Source: Gymnogyps californianus (lineage: Eukaryota > Chordata > Aves > Accipitriformes > Cathartidae). From it: DNA of 64,000 nucleotides. The first letter of the stretch is position 1. Every line of letters begins with the position of its first letter. The notes beneath the pieces are model-generated. The model did no database searches and had not been told where the DNA came from. It worked only from the letters and a program-made list of their open reading frames with translations. The stretch lies in NCBI RefSeq assembly GCF_018139145.2, contig NC_059475.1, positions 5,121,437 to 5,185,436 on the forward strand, read 5' to 3'. The position numbers and the translations under genes were made by a program. Below, one piece after another: positions 1-12,500 of the stretch.

Positions 1-2848
1 TCTTAGGACAACGAGGTTTATGAATAACCCGTCACCTGTAGACAGGGTTGTGTGTGTGTGAGTAAAACTCTGCCATGTATAAAATGGGTAAAACTCACTG
101 TCAGGACTCTAGCTGAAGAACCAGGGATATTGAATACGGAGATAAATACCATATTTTGACTATAGAGGCTCTTGGTCTGTGTACTGTTGCAGTGTTTCTG
201 TGTGAAATCTTGGCAGGGCTTGAATCTGGGAGGCTGAAAAATGCGTACAGGGAAAACGTCTTTCTCTGCTTTTTGTCCTGATAAGTTCTAGTTCCAGTTC
301 CACTTGGCAGCCTTGCACCACATGCTGTGGAAGTGACACGCTGAAGTGGGATGTGCCATTTGTTAAAACATAAAGGACCTCATGCTCCACCATCTACTTT
401 ACCTTAGCGAGAGGGAAGCTAGAGAATATTTGCTGTGGGATGTACAGTCCTACAGTTTAGCAGAAGTTTCTTATAGCGCTTGTGCCGTCTACCACAGACT
501 GAAGTCAAAGAAAGGAGCCGAGGTATATTGAAAGGTCAGCAGGTTTCCTCAAATAATTGATGACATTTGGGATTAAATGCCTTGAAACAAACAAACCAAC
601 CCCCACCCACCAGATTTTCAAATGGCTTTGAATATACTCGGATGGTAAACAGGGCCAATTCTTCTGAAACACAGACAAGGTGTGTTTGCTAATCTTTTTT
701 TCGTGTATATCTGTAGTGGGGAATGAACAGAAGTATAACACTTAAACAAGTGCAAATATTTTTCATTGTACTTCTATATTTTACTTGTATAGTCTGTCTA
801 ACAGGTATATTTAGTGTGCTATTAATATCTCATTTAGTGGTTTCTACTGAGGTGTAGATTTATTAGAATGATTAAATGAGGTGGATTTAGTTACAGTCAT
901 AAATCTTAAAGCAAATGTGTGCAATATGACTGATGCCTGGGCAGAGAAACATCAGGTATTGCGAAATAAAAATCAAAACAGTATTTATCCTAATTAGTAT
1001 TCAGGCTGTAGAATGGTTTATTTCTGCCAGAGTATAGAATATGATTTTTTTCCCCCCTGTTATATTCTTCTGCAGCATTTCACAGGAGACACTTAAGGGA
1101 TTACAACTCAGTGTATGGTGGAGTCCTAAAGATGAAAGCCATTATTTTTAAGTGGCTCAGTTCTTCTGGTGTAATCTGGAAGTCCAGATTAGTTTCTTAA
1201 TTTTACTGTGGTTCTTTGTATATATTTGCCTTCAAAGGTGTGTTTGGGAATATGGTTGTTGCCGATTAACTTACTGGTCACTTCATGAATAACTTACTGG
1301 GAATCTGATATGAAAAGTAACCAGATTTCGAACAGGTACTCTTATCTTTTATAAGGTAATGGGTATAATCATATGGAGTCTTTATTCATGATACACTCAG
1401 AATGTTTACTGACAACCAGAATACGTCACAGGCTTGAAAATTGCTTCTGTTTCATGTAAATCAGTAAGTTGGCCTATTTTACACTGTTTTAATCACAAAT
1501 TGTAGTTGGATGGACATGTTGTTTTAACAAATGGCAGTCCGAGAGCTTTCTTTCATTGCAGTTTTCTTCTTGGTTTCCAAGCAGGTATTTTTTAAAGTAA
1601 TTCTTAGTCTGAAATATATTTAATAATCTGAAAGACAGGCCTATGAAAGAAACTGTATATCTTCCAATGTGTAGGCAGTATAGTGATGGTGTAGTACATA
1701 GATGACTAAAGACAAAGAAATTTTCATCTGCTATGAAATTTCACCTGATATGAAAAATACTCAAGAGTATTTTTAGTAAGAGCTAAAGAAGAAAAAAAAA
1801 AATCAGTCTCTGGTTATTTCTGTGCTGGGCTGTCTGCTTTTTTTGTGTCCCTTTTACATTGACATCAGCAATGCTAAGGTAGATTAACTTTAAATGCCAG
1901 CAATGTGAGACAGTCAGACGTGTTGATATCTTGATATTAAAGCATATCAGATCACTGTAAGGTGACTAACTGCCACTTAGGTTTATGTTTTTTGCATGTA
2001 TGTGTGTCTGTTGGAGGTGGAGTTGAAAGCCTTTATGCAGCATTGGAGTGCGTTATGAATAATATGTAGGCCAAGACTAAAGTGGAAAGGAACAACCATG
2101 TCTTTCCCTATAGCCTTCGATTTTTGTAGCTGTAAGGCTTTGAATGGTTGATATGCCTTATCACGGCTTTAATTGCTGTTTTGGTGTAATATTCACAAGT
2201 CTCATGAAAGAATATGGGAATTTTGACTCATGCTGAGATTCTCATCTTCATTCTTCACAGTCTTGAGCTTTGTGTAGTTTTTTTTTATACCCAATACATA
2301 GTGAATAAATCACTGCAAAAGCAGCTAAGTGCGTTCACATACATTTTGGTGTCACTTGGCACACGTGGAAAATGCCATGGCAAGTGTAAGACACTGGATA
2401 GTCACACTTTTTGGGTGAAGCATTCTAGATGTAACTGATTCAATAATTTTAAACCAATATGTAGTTATACAACAGTGCAATTAGAATTCTTATAGATTTT
2501 TCATTCTAAAAGTAGCATGGTTGGATTCAGGATCAAGACAGTATGATTGAAGCCGCTAAATTTTCTATAGTCCTAAATCCACTGTATTAATACAAATTTG
2601 AAGTTTTAATGTAAGAATCTTTGTATTTTTGTTCATGGTTAGACAGTTATCAAGTGTGGTACATTCATTATAATTGCTATGTTTGTGTTTGGATTTTGAG
2701 TTACATAAACTCCCTTTGTAAATTATTTGCCACATACTTTTTAAGCTCCTTCAGTTCTAATGTTGTTCTTGGTTTGGTTTGGGACTGTAATGATTTAAAA
2801 TAATTTTGATGAAATTAAGATGATTTACAATAATTTTTTCTTGCCCTT
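1..2848. other. Unique intronic sequence (NELL1 upstream intron)
   Basis: AT-rich, T- and G-leaning sequence with stops in all frames at ordinary density. A short GT run lies near position 49-60 and an A run near 1791-1802. I see no exon with acceptor, open frame and donor together, and no recognisable repeat family. It is assigned to the NELL1 intron only because the one exon in the window lies downstream on the + strand. Confidence 0.6.
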
Positions 2849-3112
2849 TGTCCTGGTTTCGGCTGGGACAGAGTTAACTCTCTTCTTAGTAGCTGGTCCA
2901 GTGCTGGGTTTTGGATTTAGTGTGAGAATGATGTTGATAACACTCTGAGGTTTTAGTTGTTGCTAAGAAGCGCTTATCTTAAGCCAAGGACTTTTCAGTC
3001 TCCCATGCTCTGCCAGCAAGCAGGTGTGCAAGGAGCTGGGAGGGAGCAGAGCCGGGGCAGCTGACCCGAACTAGCCAAAGGGGTATTCCATACCATGGAA
3101 CGTCATGCCCAG

Positions 3113-3120
3113 TATATAAA
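3113..3120 (+). promoter_or_regulatory. TATA box of the ERVL-type LTR
   Basis: The motif TATATAAA follows a CGTCA half-site (about 3101-3105) and precedes a GC-rich stretch, the usual order at the U3/R junction. Transcription would start about 25-30 bases downstream, near 3145. Activity in this copy is unknown. Confidence 0.7.
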
Positions 3121-3312
3121 CGGGGAGGAGTTGGCCGGAAGGCGCGGATCGCGGCTCGGGAACTAACTGGGCATCGGTCAGCGGGTGGTGAGCAATTGCA
3201 TTGTGCATCACTGGGTCCCCCCCCCCCCTTTTTTTGTTATATTCCTTTTCAATACTATTATTATTATTATATTTCATTATTACTATTGTTAGTATTATAT
3301 TTTACTTTAGTT

Positions 3313-3318
3313 ATTAAA
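3313..3318 (+). terminator. Polyadenylation signal of the ERVL-type LTR
   Basis: ATTAAA lies about 170 bases after the inferred start of R and is followed by a T-rich tract (3348-3361). It is in the sense direction of NELL1, so it could in principle end pre-mRNA early in the intron. Confidence 0.6.
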
Positions 3319-3447
3319 CTGTTCTTATCTCAACCCACGAGTTTTACTTTTTTTTTTTTTTCCTTTCCTCCTCCTCACCCCACTGGGAGGGGGGAGGGGG
3401 AAGCAGCTGCGTGGTGCTGAGTTGCTGGCTGGGGTTAAACCACAACA

Positions 3448-4085
3448 CCCTTAAAACATCATCACCTAGATTTAGTCGTGTGAGATGTTGAACTTATTTT
3501 TGTATTAAGAGCTAAGCTATACATATCCACCACTATGTGGTCCAGTTTTACAGCCTCTCTAAGGGCACAATATTTCCTGCTGATTGGATCCTGTTCTGTG
3601 TGTGAGATTGTTCAAGATGATTTAGAATGCACATCAGTTATGGAACTAGATCATTTAAAAACCATGATTAACATAACTTGTCAGAATCCAGATCCTGATC
3701 TCTTTGCTGTCACAGATTGTCTCACTGCTGTAGATTTATAGCTAATTTAAAGAGTGTAGCACTGATTTGTGCTTGCTGAAGAAGTGGTCCAGTCCAGAGC
3801 ACCTGTTGTATCTGTATAAAAGGAAGGAAATACTGTAGTTATCTGAATTGTTTTAAAACTTAATCTAACAGGTTTTTCTGCTTATATGAGTAAGTCCAAA
3901 GGCCTCAGCAGACCTACTCATGTATGTTTATGAGGGTTCCAAGGTTCAAATTCTGAACCAGAGATTCTCTCGTTGACGCAGTTGCTTATTGTCTCCTCTT
4001 GCTTTGGTTTACATTTGTTTGTTTAGAATCGGCAGTTCACTCTAGGATCATGGTCCTATACGGCATGTACAAAAGAATTACAAGG
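3448..4085. other. Unique intronic sequence between two LTRs
   Basis: No recognisable repeat or exon. The last five bases (4081-4085, CAAGG) are the left target duplication of the next LTR, and the first five (CCCTT) are the right duplication of the previous one. Confidence 0.6.
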
Positions 4086-5227
4086 TGTGGTGGGTTGACC
4101 CTGGCTGGATGCCAGGTGCCCACCAAAGCCGGTCTATCACTCCCCTCCTCAGCTGGACAGGGGAGAGAAAATATAACAAAAGGCTCGTGGGTCGAGATAA
4201 GGACAGGGAGAGCACTCAGCAATTACCGTCACGGGAAAAACAGACTTGACTTGGGGAAATTAGTTTAATTTATTACCAATCAAATCAGAGTAGGATAATG
4301 AGAAATAAAACCCAAATCTTAAAACACCTTCCCCCCACCCCTCCCTTCTTCCCAGGCTTAACTTTACTCCTGATTTTCTCTACCTCCTCCCCCCCAGCAG
4401 CACAGGGGGACGGGGAATGGGGGTTTGGGTCAGTTCATCACACGTTGTTTCTGCCGCTCCTTCCTCCTCAGGGGGAGGACTCCTCACACTCTTCCCCTGC
4501 TCCAGCATGGGGTCCCTCCCACGGGAGACAGTCCTCCACAAACTTCTCCAACGTGAGTCCTTCCCACAGGCTGCAGTTCTTCACAAACTGCTCCAGCACG
4601 GGTCCCATCCCCGGGGTGCAGTCCTTCAGGAACAGACTGCTCCAGCGTGGGTCCCCCGCGGGGTCACAAGCCCTGCCAGCAAACCTGCTCCAGCCTGGGC
4701 TCCTCTCTCCACGGGGCCACAGGTCCTGCCAGGAGCCTGCTCCAGCGTGGGCTTCCCACAGAGCCGCAGCCTTCTTTGGGCGCAGCCATCTTCTCCGTTG
4801 TGGGTTCCTCCGCGGGCTGCAGGTGGAGATCTGCTCCCCCGTGGACCTCCATGGGCTGCAGGGGGACAGCCTGCCTCACCAGGGTCTTCCCCACGGGCTG
4901 CAGGGGAATCTCTGCTGGGGCGCCTGGAGCACCTCCTGCCCCTCCTTCTTCACTGACCTTGGTGTCTGCAGAGTTGTTCCTCTCACATCTTCTCACTCCT
5001 CTCTCTGGCTGCAGTTGTGCAGATTTTTTTTTCCTCTTCTGAAATATGTTATCCCAGAGGCACTGCCACTGTTGCTGATGGGCTCGCCCTTGGCCAGTGG
5101 CGGGTCCATCTTGGAGCCGGCTGGCATTGGCTCTATCGGACATGGGGGAAGCTTCTAGCAGCTTCTCACAGAAGCCACCCCTGTAGCCCCCCCTGCTACC
5201 AAAACCTTGCCATGCAGACCCAGTACA
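4086..5227 (-). mobile_element. Solo LTR copy A of a 1.1-kb avian LTR family
   Basis: A 1142-bp element. Read on its own sense (minus) strand it starts TGTACTGGGT and ends CAACCCACCACA. A perfect 5-bp target duplication, CAAGG, lies at 4081-4085 and 5228-5232. The same sequence recurs at 29862, 32954 and 51559. The 5-bp duplication suggests an ERVL-like class, but no internal retroviral gene is present to prove it. The middle (about 4500-4900) is a degenerate minisatellite whose core, on the plus strand, is CTCCAGCGTGGG. The 286-codon open frame at 4298-5158 and the shorter frames nearby come from this GC-rich array and are not annotated as genes. The stretch near 4770-4805 differs from the other copies. 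Confidence 0.88.
4269..4274 (-). terminator. Polyadenylation signal in LTR copy A
   Basis: TTTATT on the plus strand is AATAAA in the LTR sense. It lies about 185 bases from the LTR 3' end and is shared with copies C and D. It is antisense to NELL1 and so should not affect that transcript. Confidence 0.5.
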
Positions 5228-5232
5228 CAAGG

Positions 5233-6227
5233 TGATGACAAGTTAACAGGTATGTTCCCCACAATGTCCTGGGCAGTAAAACTGGATTGTATAGGAGCAT
5301 GGGACTATTTCAATGTTCATTGCTTTCTCTTTTAAAAGAGTATTTAATAAAAGCAAAAATGTTAATGTTTTACTTTATATTTAATGTCTGCACCATACAT
5401 TGTATTTATTTTCTACACTCTCTTCGAGATCATCTCAGTCAGTACCTCCTGTTTGCTGCAGGTGTATCACCTCCCAGGTTTCTGTCACAGAACCCCTTGT
5501 GGAGCCCAGTCCAGAGTCTCCTGAAGTCAAGAAGAACCTTTCTAATGCTACTGGAATGGTTCATTCATGTTACCCAAATTAGTACTTTTTTTTTCTTCCT
5601 TCCTGTAGTATTAAAATCTAAAATTTGAACAAAAATTATCGATTATTAAGTCCTCAAGCACACCCTTCATTCAAAGAACTCATTCACTACGCTCTACTGC
5701 TTTTTTGACAGTAGAGCAACAGACATCATGGTCAGTCATTTGGTCTGCAGTACTGTCTGCTTTAAACTTGTAATCCTTATGATGTGTGAAACCCACTCTG
5801 TTTAGATCTGTGACTCTTCCAGCCTGCCTGGGAGCTTGCCATGCAATTATTTGGAACAAAGTACTTATTTTTTTCATGGTGGGTGGGAGAAATCAGTTCA
5901 GTAAGAGCATCTTGAAATGTATCACTGCACAAAGCCTGTTGTAGCGTGGGCTTGACTCTGTGCTGCAATAGGAGCACAATAGCAGCACAGAGCTCGCTCT
6001 CTTGTGAAATCAGTTACAGTGTGCAACCATTTTAGGATTAATGTCTATGGAACAGGCACATTAAAAGGCAAGAGGATGCCAAAACCATGAAATTCTTTCT
6101 ATTCCCTGTAGAACATAACCAAACAATATTGAAAACTGAATACAAATATCTTGCCCAAATGTAAAATAAGAGCACTGCAGTTATTGTTTTTTGGCAACAG
6201 TAGTGCTACTGCGCTGTCACCCCTATG
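5233..6227. other. Unique intronic sequence
   Basis: AT-rich sequence without a recognisable repeat. A frame at 5287-5628 is open, but it has no similarity that I recognise and is of chance length. Confidence 0.55.
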
Positions 6228-6512
6228 TGGAAGGAAGTACTTTTTCACACAGCACGTAATCTGGAGAACCCTTGGTCACAGGGTGGTGAGGAGGCTAGAC
6301 AGATTGAAAAAGCTGCTGCATGTCAGAAGAAAATCCCAGCCGGCAGGTGCACAGTATTTGGTTTGAGGAAGGTTATCGGGAATCCTTAGGAAGTGTCACC
6401 AAATCCTTGCCCTGTTCTTTCCCTTGACATTCATTATGGGCTGTAGTCAGAGAGAGGATGCTGGGCTAGTAGGCCCTCTGGAATGACCTAGTTGATTTAT
6501 TTTTATGTTCTT
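6228..6512 (+). mobile_element. Ancient CR1/L3-like LINE 3' remnant
   Basis: The segment from 6231 keeps the diverged 'aaggaagtac tttttcacac' pattern and then 'ggtcacagggtggtgagga' found at the C-terminal end of CR1-clade ORF2. The tail 'gatgctgggctagtaggcc' (from about 6458) followed by 'ttatgttctt' at 6503-6512 matches the 3' end of old amniote CR1/L3 elements. The frame is broken and the copy is heavily diverged, so it is a fossil much older than the CR1 at 25701. Subfamily assignment is uncertain. Confidence 0.65.
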
Positions 6513-9500
6513 CTGGCCGAGATGATTATTAGAGCAATCTCTTTTGGGTAAGGATAATATTAGCCATTTATTTGTGTATTTTTTACTTGTACAAAGGGGT
6601 CGCTGGGATTTTCAGAGGGCGTTTGTGGGGCTGTTCTTTATCATAGCAGTGGAATAGACTCCAGCCAGAAAACTTCTCGCAGCCTCCTGTTGCTATGAAT
6701 TTCCCACACTACAATAAACCAAGTTAAAAACATTAAGTGATTTGGCAAATGTGACATACACAGTCAGTATCTGATCCAGGATTCAGACTCTGTTCCCAGA
6801 CTGACAGGTCTGTTCCTAAACCATTGGGCTGCGATTTCTCCACAGAAACTATCAAAAGTATTTAAAGAATACCTAAGGAATCAGACCAAAAGAAACATTA
6901 AGACTCCAAAATCAAGCATTTGGGGATATTTAAAATTTAGGTCACCTATTCAATCTTAAGTCGCTTGCATCCACTGCTGAAATACAGTCCTTACTGATAA
7001 AATCACAGGTGGTGTGGGTTTTTTTTGGTCCCTCTGCCTCATTCAGTGTACAGTATAGACACATCAATCCATGAAGGAGATGAAGTCCTGAAAGTAGGTA
7101 TTCAGTGTTTATTATTTTTGTCATTCATTGTGTGACCCTATTACTATTAGCTACTGTCCCAGTATCTGTACTGAATTTAGGATGTTACCAGGTCCTTCAG
7201 AAACCAATCTATATTGTTATCAAATGATTGCAATGGAGTGAAAATGTACCTTAGGTGCCTTTACATTAACTCTGGTATCAGTGAAGTGTGGCAGTTTAGT
7301 TGTTCAAGCATTTGTCCAGGTTTTCAGGAAGGGCCTGTAGCTCTCTCTCTTATGGATTTCCATGACTTGAGGATGATGGTGTTACTCATTGTGGTCTTGC
7401 CATTGGAGGAGGATGTGGGAAAAGGGGTTCAGTTCCAGGTTCCCAGGCAAGTGTGTTACAGTTGACTTTCCTCTCTGCAGCTCCTGCAGTCCTCATTGTC
7501 TTCCCGTTCCCTCTGTTCTCCAGCTGCATCTTTCCTCTGTGGCTTTGTCCTCTCCTGCCTTGGTCTGGTTTGTGTACCATTGTGAAATGTGATGAATGCT
7601 GGAAGAATATTAAGAGGGTGTGATTAAACATTTACAAACTGAGATGATCCAGAGACATGGCAAAAGGCATATCCTTCAAGTCTCTGTGTCAAAGTGGGGG
7701 CCCAGGGACAGAGGAGAGTCTAAAAAAAAAAAAAAAAAAAATCTACCTGTTACTTATTTTGAGAAATAGATGGATTTTTTGCCACAATGCAGCTTCTGGT
7801 AGATATCCAGCACAGGAAAAACTTAATTACAAATGGTTTACTTGACCACATTACTGAAAATGCTGTTTTATAGTAAGGAAAACTTGGATTGCCCTGCATG
7901 TAGGTATTGCTTACTTTGTTTGCATACATTGGTTGGCTTACTAGTTTTGGAGGTTGCATTTGTTTGTTGAGCACTGGGAATGGCAAATCTGGAAGCCATG
8001 CAGGATGCTTGATGGAACAATTTGCATATTTTTATCTGGAAAGATTCTCCAGTTCAACTGTTTCACAGTGGTGCTGATGTTTTAGCCTCTGCAACATGCT
8101 GAAGAGTTGAGGCACCCCTGTGTGTGTATAGAGTTCTTATCTAAAGTGTTCAACGATAAAAATAATAAATGTGGCTGTGCTAAGCGAACATATGCTAAGT
8201 ACAAGACTAATGGCAAGCTTAAACAGTATACTGCGAATGATACCTGAAAGAAATGTTGCAGTGAAAAAGAATCTATTCCAGAACCTACTGAAAAAAACAA
8301 ATGGTGCTTTGAAGATCGTATCATCAAAATGAATTATTAGGTGAATTCAGTACACGAACCACAAGAAGAATGTGAATTAAAATAGCTTAGAACACATTAC
8401 ATGCAGAGGGAATTAGAAGTTAAAGTAAACCAAGTAGAGGTGGGAATTGAAGGGGTGCCACTTCTCAACGTGATTTAAAATTCAGTCATCCAAGAGTAAA
8501 AATGAACAATTTATATGTCATAAAAACTAAGAGTTTTTACTTAGGTATTCCTGAAGGGCCAGAGCTGCGTGACCTATGTTGTTGTTCTGCTGATAAATAC
8601 TCAAGCATCTCAGTGTGTCACCTTGATGGTGCTTGCAGTTTTCTCTCTTCTTTTTTTTTTTGTTTTTTCTTTTTTGTTGTTGTTGGTGGTGTGTGCCTAA
8701 AGACGGGAATTGTCAGGCTGGATTTTTGAAGCTAAACTTCAAAACTGACTGTTTATGTGAAGGCTACGTGCTACACAGGCACATCAAGCAGGGTTTGAAA
8801 TTTTAAAATGATGTGAAATTCACAAATGTACCTTTGTTTAAAAAAGTAAAAGCAATACACATCCATATATTTGTGCACGTCCATCTTCTCCATCTTCCTC
8901 TGTAGCCTGTTAATTATGTTGTAGCCTCAAGGGTATACGTATATGCCTCTCATAGATTATGGGATGCATTTGCTGCCACTGATGAACAGACTGGATAACT
9001 GTTCTCAACTGTCACTTGTACTGTTAAAATGTATCCGCCCATTCCCTTGAGCATATGATTTCACAGTGTCTGATGGCTTTGCGAAGGAGCTGCTGTGAGT
9101 GGAAAGCCTTGGGATGGAATAAAATGGCAGTTGGGTGTGGAGTTACTAGAACACTTGCAGAGTTTAAGTAGGCAATATCCATTCCCCTGCATTAATTATA
9201 ATGGTTTACGGATGCTCATTAATATGCCACTTTTATTACTGAGACACATGGTTGTACTGCTTTCCTGACACCTATTATTTCCTCCCTCTGAACAGAACAA
9301 AGGAAACAGTAGTCGTCTGACATTGCCATGACATACGTTATTTCCCAATAAAAGATTGAGGTAATCAAATCAGTCCTGCATGCACAGCGCAGTATTCCCT
9401 TAGCCTTCAGAGAGAGGCAAGTGAAAAAATTCTTAATGTGGTAATTTTAGACTTGACTGAGCAAGGTATGTGTCTAACTAAAAGTAAGTGATTGACTCCA

Positions 9501-12500
9501 ATGAGACTACTTACATAATTAGGCACTTAGTTTTTTAGTTTCATGCTGAATATGCTTTGCTGTGTTTATATCACACAGGTTAGAATAAACACAGACAGTA
9601 AGCATTCATCTTTTGCTGTGGGTAGCAAAGGGAGGTTGAATTCATCGTATCTGAAGAAAGGATAACTGTATAGCCAAATCCACGTATCGCTTATCTTTGA
9701 ATCCTTGGCAAACAGAGTGGGCTTAGAAAAAGATTTAGAAACTAATTTTCAGTGACATCACAGAGAAGTAGTCGGAGCCAAAATAAAAATGAGTGGGAAT
9801 CTGTAAGTGGTTGCTAATGGTTATTGCCAAGTGATTTTAAGTGTTCCATTATTTATTTATTCTTTTACTACTGTAAAAGCACTGGAATTCAGAAATAGCT
9901 CAGATGTTAAGGTTTGATCCACTGAGTATTTGTACCCATTGCATTAAATGTTCATCAGGTGAAAGAAAAAAAAACCAAAAAAGCACCTGCACACAGCTGG
10001 AGTAGAGGACAGGCAATATACTTCCCATCTTATGGCTGCTTGATGTAACCACTAACACAGGGAGTCAGGCATCCTTGCGCTTGCTTTTTGCTCCCATGTT
10101 TCCCACGTGTTCAGTTGTGGGATGAGAGAGATTAAGACAGGAAACCTTTCTTGCTTCCCTTGCCACATTGCTGCTTTTTTTTTTTTTTTTTTTTTGGAAA
10201 GAAACAGAGCTCTTTCATTTCTTTTAGAATGAGGGGGAGTTATCCCTCACACTTCCCCGACTCTTGGACAAGTGCTTCAGCAGCAGACAACTACGCAGGG
10301 CATTGGTGATGACAGGTACCCTGGATTCACATGGACCTGTGTGGCTTCAGGCTGGAGACTCTCTGTGGAAGTCAGTGCTTTCTGTGAGACTCCCTGGCAG
10401 GCTCTTGGGCACGAGGACAGTGGGGTCAGGAGTCCACACAGACTGAGGCAGCTTGTTTTCCACTTATTCCAGCTGACAGCACCTCGTTCTGTGCCAAAGG
10501 TTTACGCATTGTCTCAAGGTTTCTGTGCAAAACACAGATGCCTGGCATCTCTAATGGGGCTCGGTGGGTAGGCTGGAGAGACGAGCTGAGGAAGAGTGCT
10601 GAATGGCATTTTTAGATGTAGTTACCTAAATTCTGTCCACTTTGCGCTTGAGGCATGCGAGTGCTTTTTTTGATATTTCCCTGTGTGTTTTTCCTTTACG
10701 TATTACTTATATTACTGTTCCTGTTGGTCTGGATGTCTACTGGGGAGAGTTACACCTGGTGATACAGTAAATTATACCTAATGCATGAAATCAGTTGCAT
10801 GAAAACAAGTGTAATTAACTGTCACTGATAAAGGTAGATGTTAGAAATTTGTAAGCAGTGTTTCTTTGTGCTGAGTACTTAAAACTGAAGATTGCACATT
10901 AAACAGAAGTATGATATACATCTTGAAATATAATTTCAGGTACTTTTATGATGTGTTCCTAAGCTCTGAACTGTGATTTTTGTATAGGCTTCAAAATCTT
11001 TTATATTGCCGTGTTCCAGTAGTCAGTGAGAAATATGCTGGCCTTCAGTGCAAATAAACTATGCTGTAGAATGTGACTGAGCTTAATGTTAGCAAACCTG
11101 GCATAGTGTATTTGCATCTGAATATAGTTATTTAATTGTTATTTAAACCTTAATGTTCTTTCTGACACTGTGACCCTGATAAACCTTGTAAACTGTCTCC
11201 TAGGTCATACCAGACAGGTCCAGTCAGGCTCCCATCTGTTCTAGGTAGGCATGCTGGGCACATGTTAATGAGGTAATATATAAGAGGACAGATAGTCTGT
11301 TCTTGCCTTGAAAATTACATTTGGCAGATAATATTTCAAACTGCTGCAAGAGCTTAAGCTGTTATTTCTCATGAAATTGTGTAGGTATCGTGAGAAAAAG
11401 CATCTTCATTAAGAATTTGTTCGTGCCGTTTAAAGAATGCATGCACTCTTCTGACACTTGCCACTGTTTATTTGTAGCGTACTGCAATGCTGAAATACTC
11501 CACAGGACTGATTGCTCTGAAGTGTCATAGGTTGCATTCATGTGTCTCATATTGGCGACTTCAACGTACTGCAAAAGCAACATTTATCTCCACTTAGCTG
11601 AGCCACTTAAGCACTTCGCTCATCCACAGACTGACTCTGCTCTACAAGGATGAAAATACTTCTAATTTAAGGGAAATTATTTTAACCCTACAGCTGGTAA
11701 CACACTAGTTTATAAAATGTGCGGTAGATGGAGGATGCTGAAGTTGGTGCCTATGCAGGCAGTTATTCACGTTTATGTGGACGGTGACATTTGTTCATGA
11801 GGACTGTTGAACACACATTCAGAGGCTTTAACACACAGCCTTTTTAGCGTGTGCAGTGACAAATGGCTGTAGATGTGGAAATGTCAAAAAAGTAAGCAGT
11901 CTTACTAGACAGGAGGAAAGTAGAAACTTTCATGCAATGATATTTGAATTCCGCTTACACTTAGAAAAGGGAGAAGACTGAGAGCATCTCCACGTTGTGC
12001 AGTGGAGCGTGGCCCTGTATCGTGGGCAGCTCCGATTTTGCCGTGATGGCCAGAGCCCGCAAAGGGCACTGGGTGCAGGATCCGGGGACTCGCTCAGCCC
12101 CGCACGTGGTGGCCTGTGCCGAGCTGTGTAAGCTCAGCGGTGCCCTCAGAGCGAAGTACGGTGGCTGCTTCGCTGCCTTCAGTGTTGTATCTTGCTGCTT
12201 GTTCAGTGCTACCTCAAGTATCTCTGGAGCATTGTGCGAGGTCCATTTTTTTTCTTTGTATTTAGTAACCTGAAGTCAATTTAATATTTTCTGTCACATT
12301 TCCACTATTATTTTTATGTAATTAAGATGCTAATATAATTACCAGAGTTATTGTTGAACCCAGCCTACCCACCTTTTCGTGGAAGTCCCCGGTTAAATAA
12401 TCAACCTTATTCAGTCATGTTAGGTATTTCTCATTAAACTGTAATAATTTGAGAAGTCTTCCAGTAAGTCAGGTGAGACTTTCTCATGAATGTATGATAA

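Larger units (their letters stand above)
2849..3447 (+). mobile_element. Solo LTR, avian ERVL-type
   Basis: A 599-bp element begins TGTCCTGGTTTC and ends TTAAACCACAACA. It is flanked by a perfect 5-bp target duplication, CCCTT at 2844-2848 and 3448-3452. Five-base duplications and TG...CA ends fit ERVL-type (class III) LTRs, and I recognise the sequence as a family frequent in neoavian birds. In order it shows a U3 region, a TATA box at 3113-3120, an R region, a C12 run at 3217-3228, an ATT-rich stretch, a polyadenylation signal ATTAAA at 3313-3318, and a T14 run before a purine-rich U5. No internal retroviral sequence is next to it, so it is the product of LTR-LTR recombination. It lies in the sense orientation relative to NELL1. 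The exact subfamily name was not determined. Confidence 0.9.

Noticed and set aside
4298..5158. 286-codon open frame as a gene
   Set aside because: It lies inside LTR copy A and arises from the GC-rich repeat array. Equivalent frames in other copies shift reading frame.
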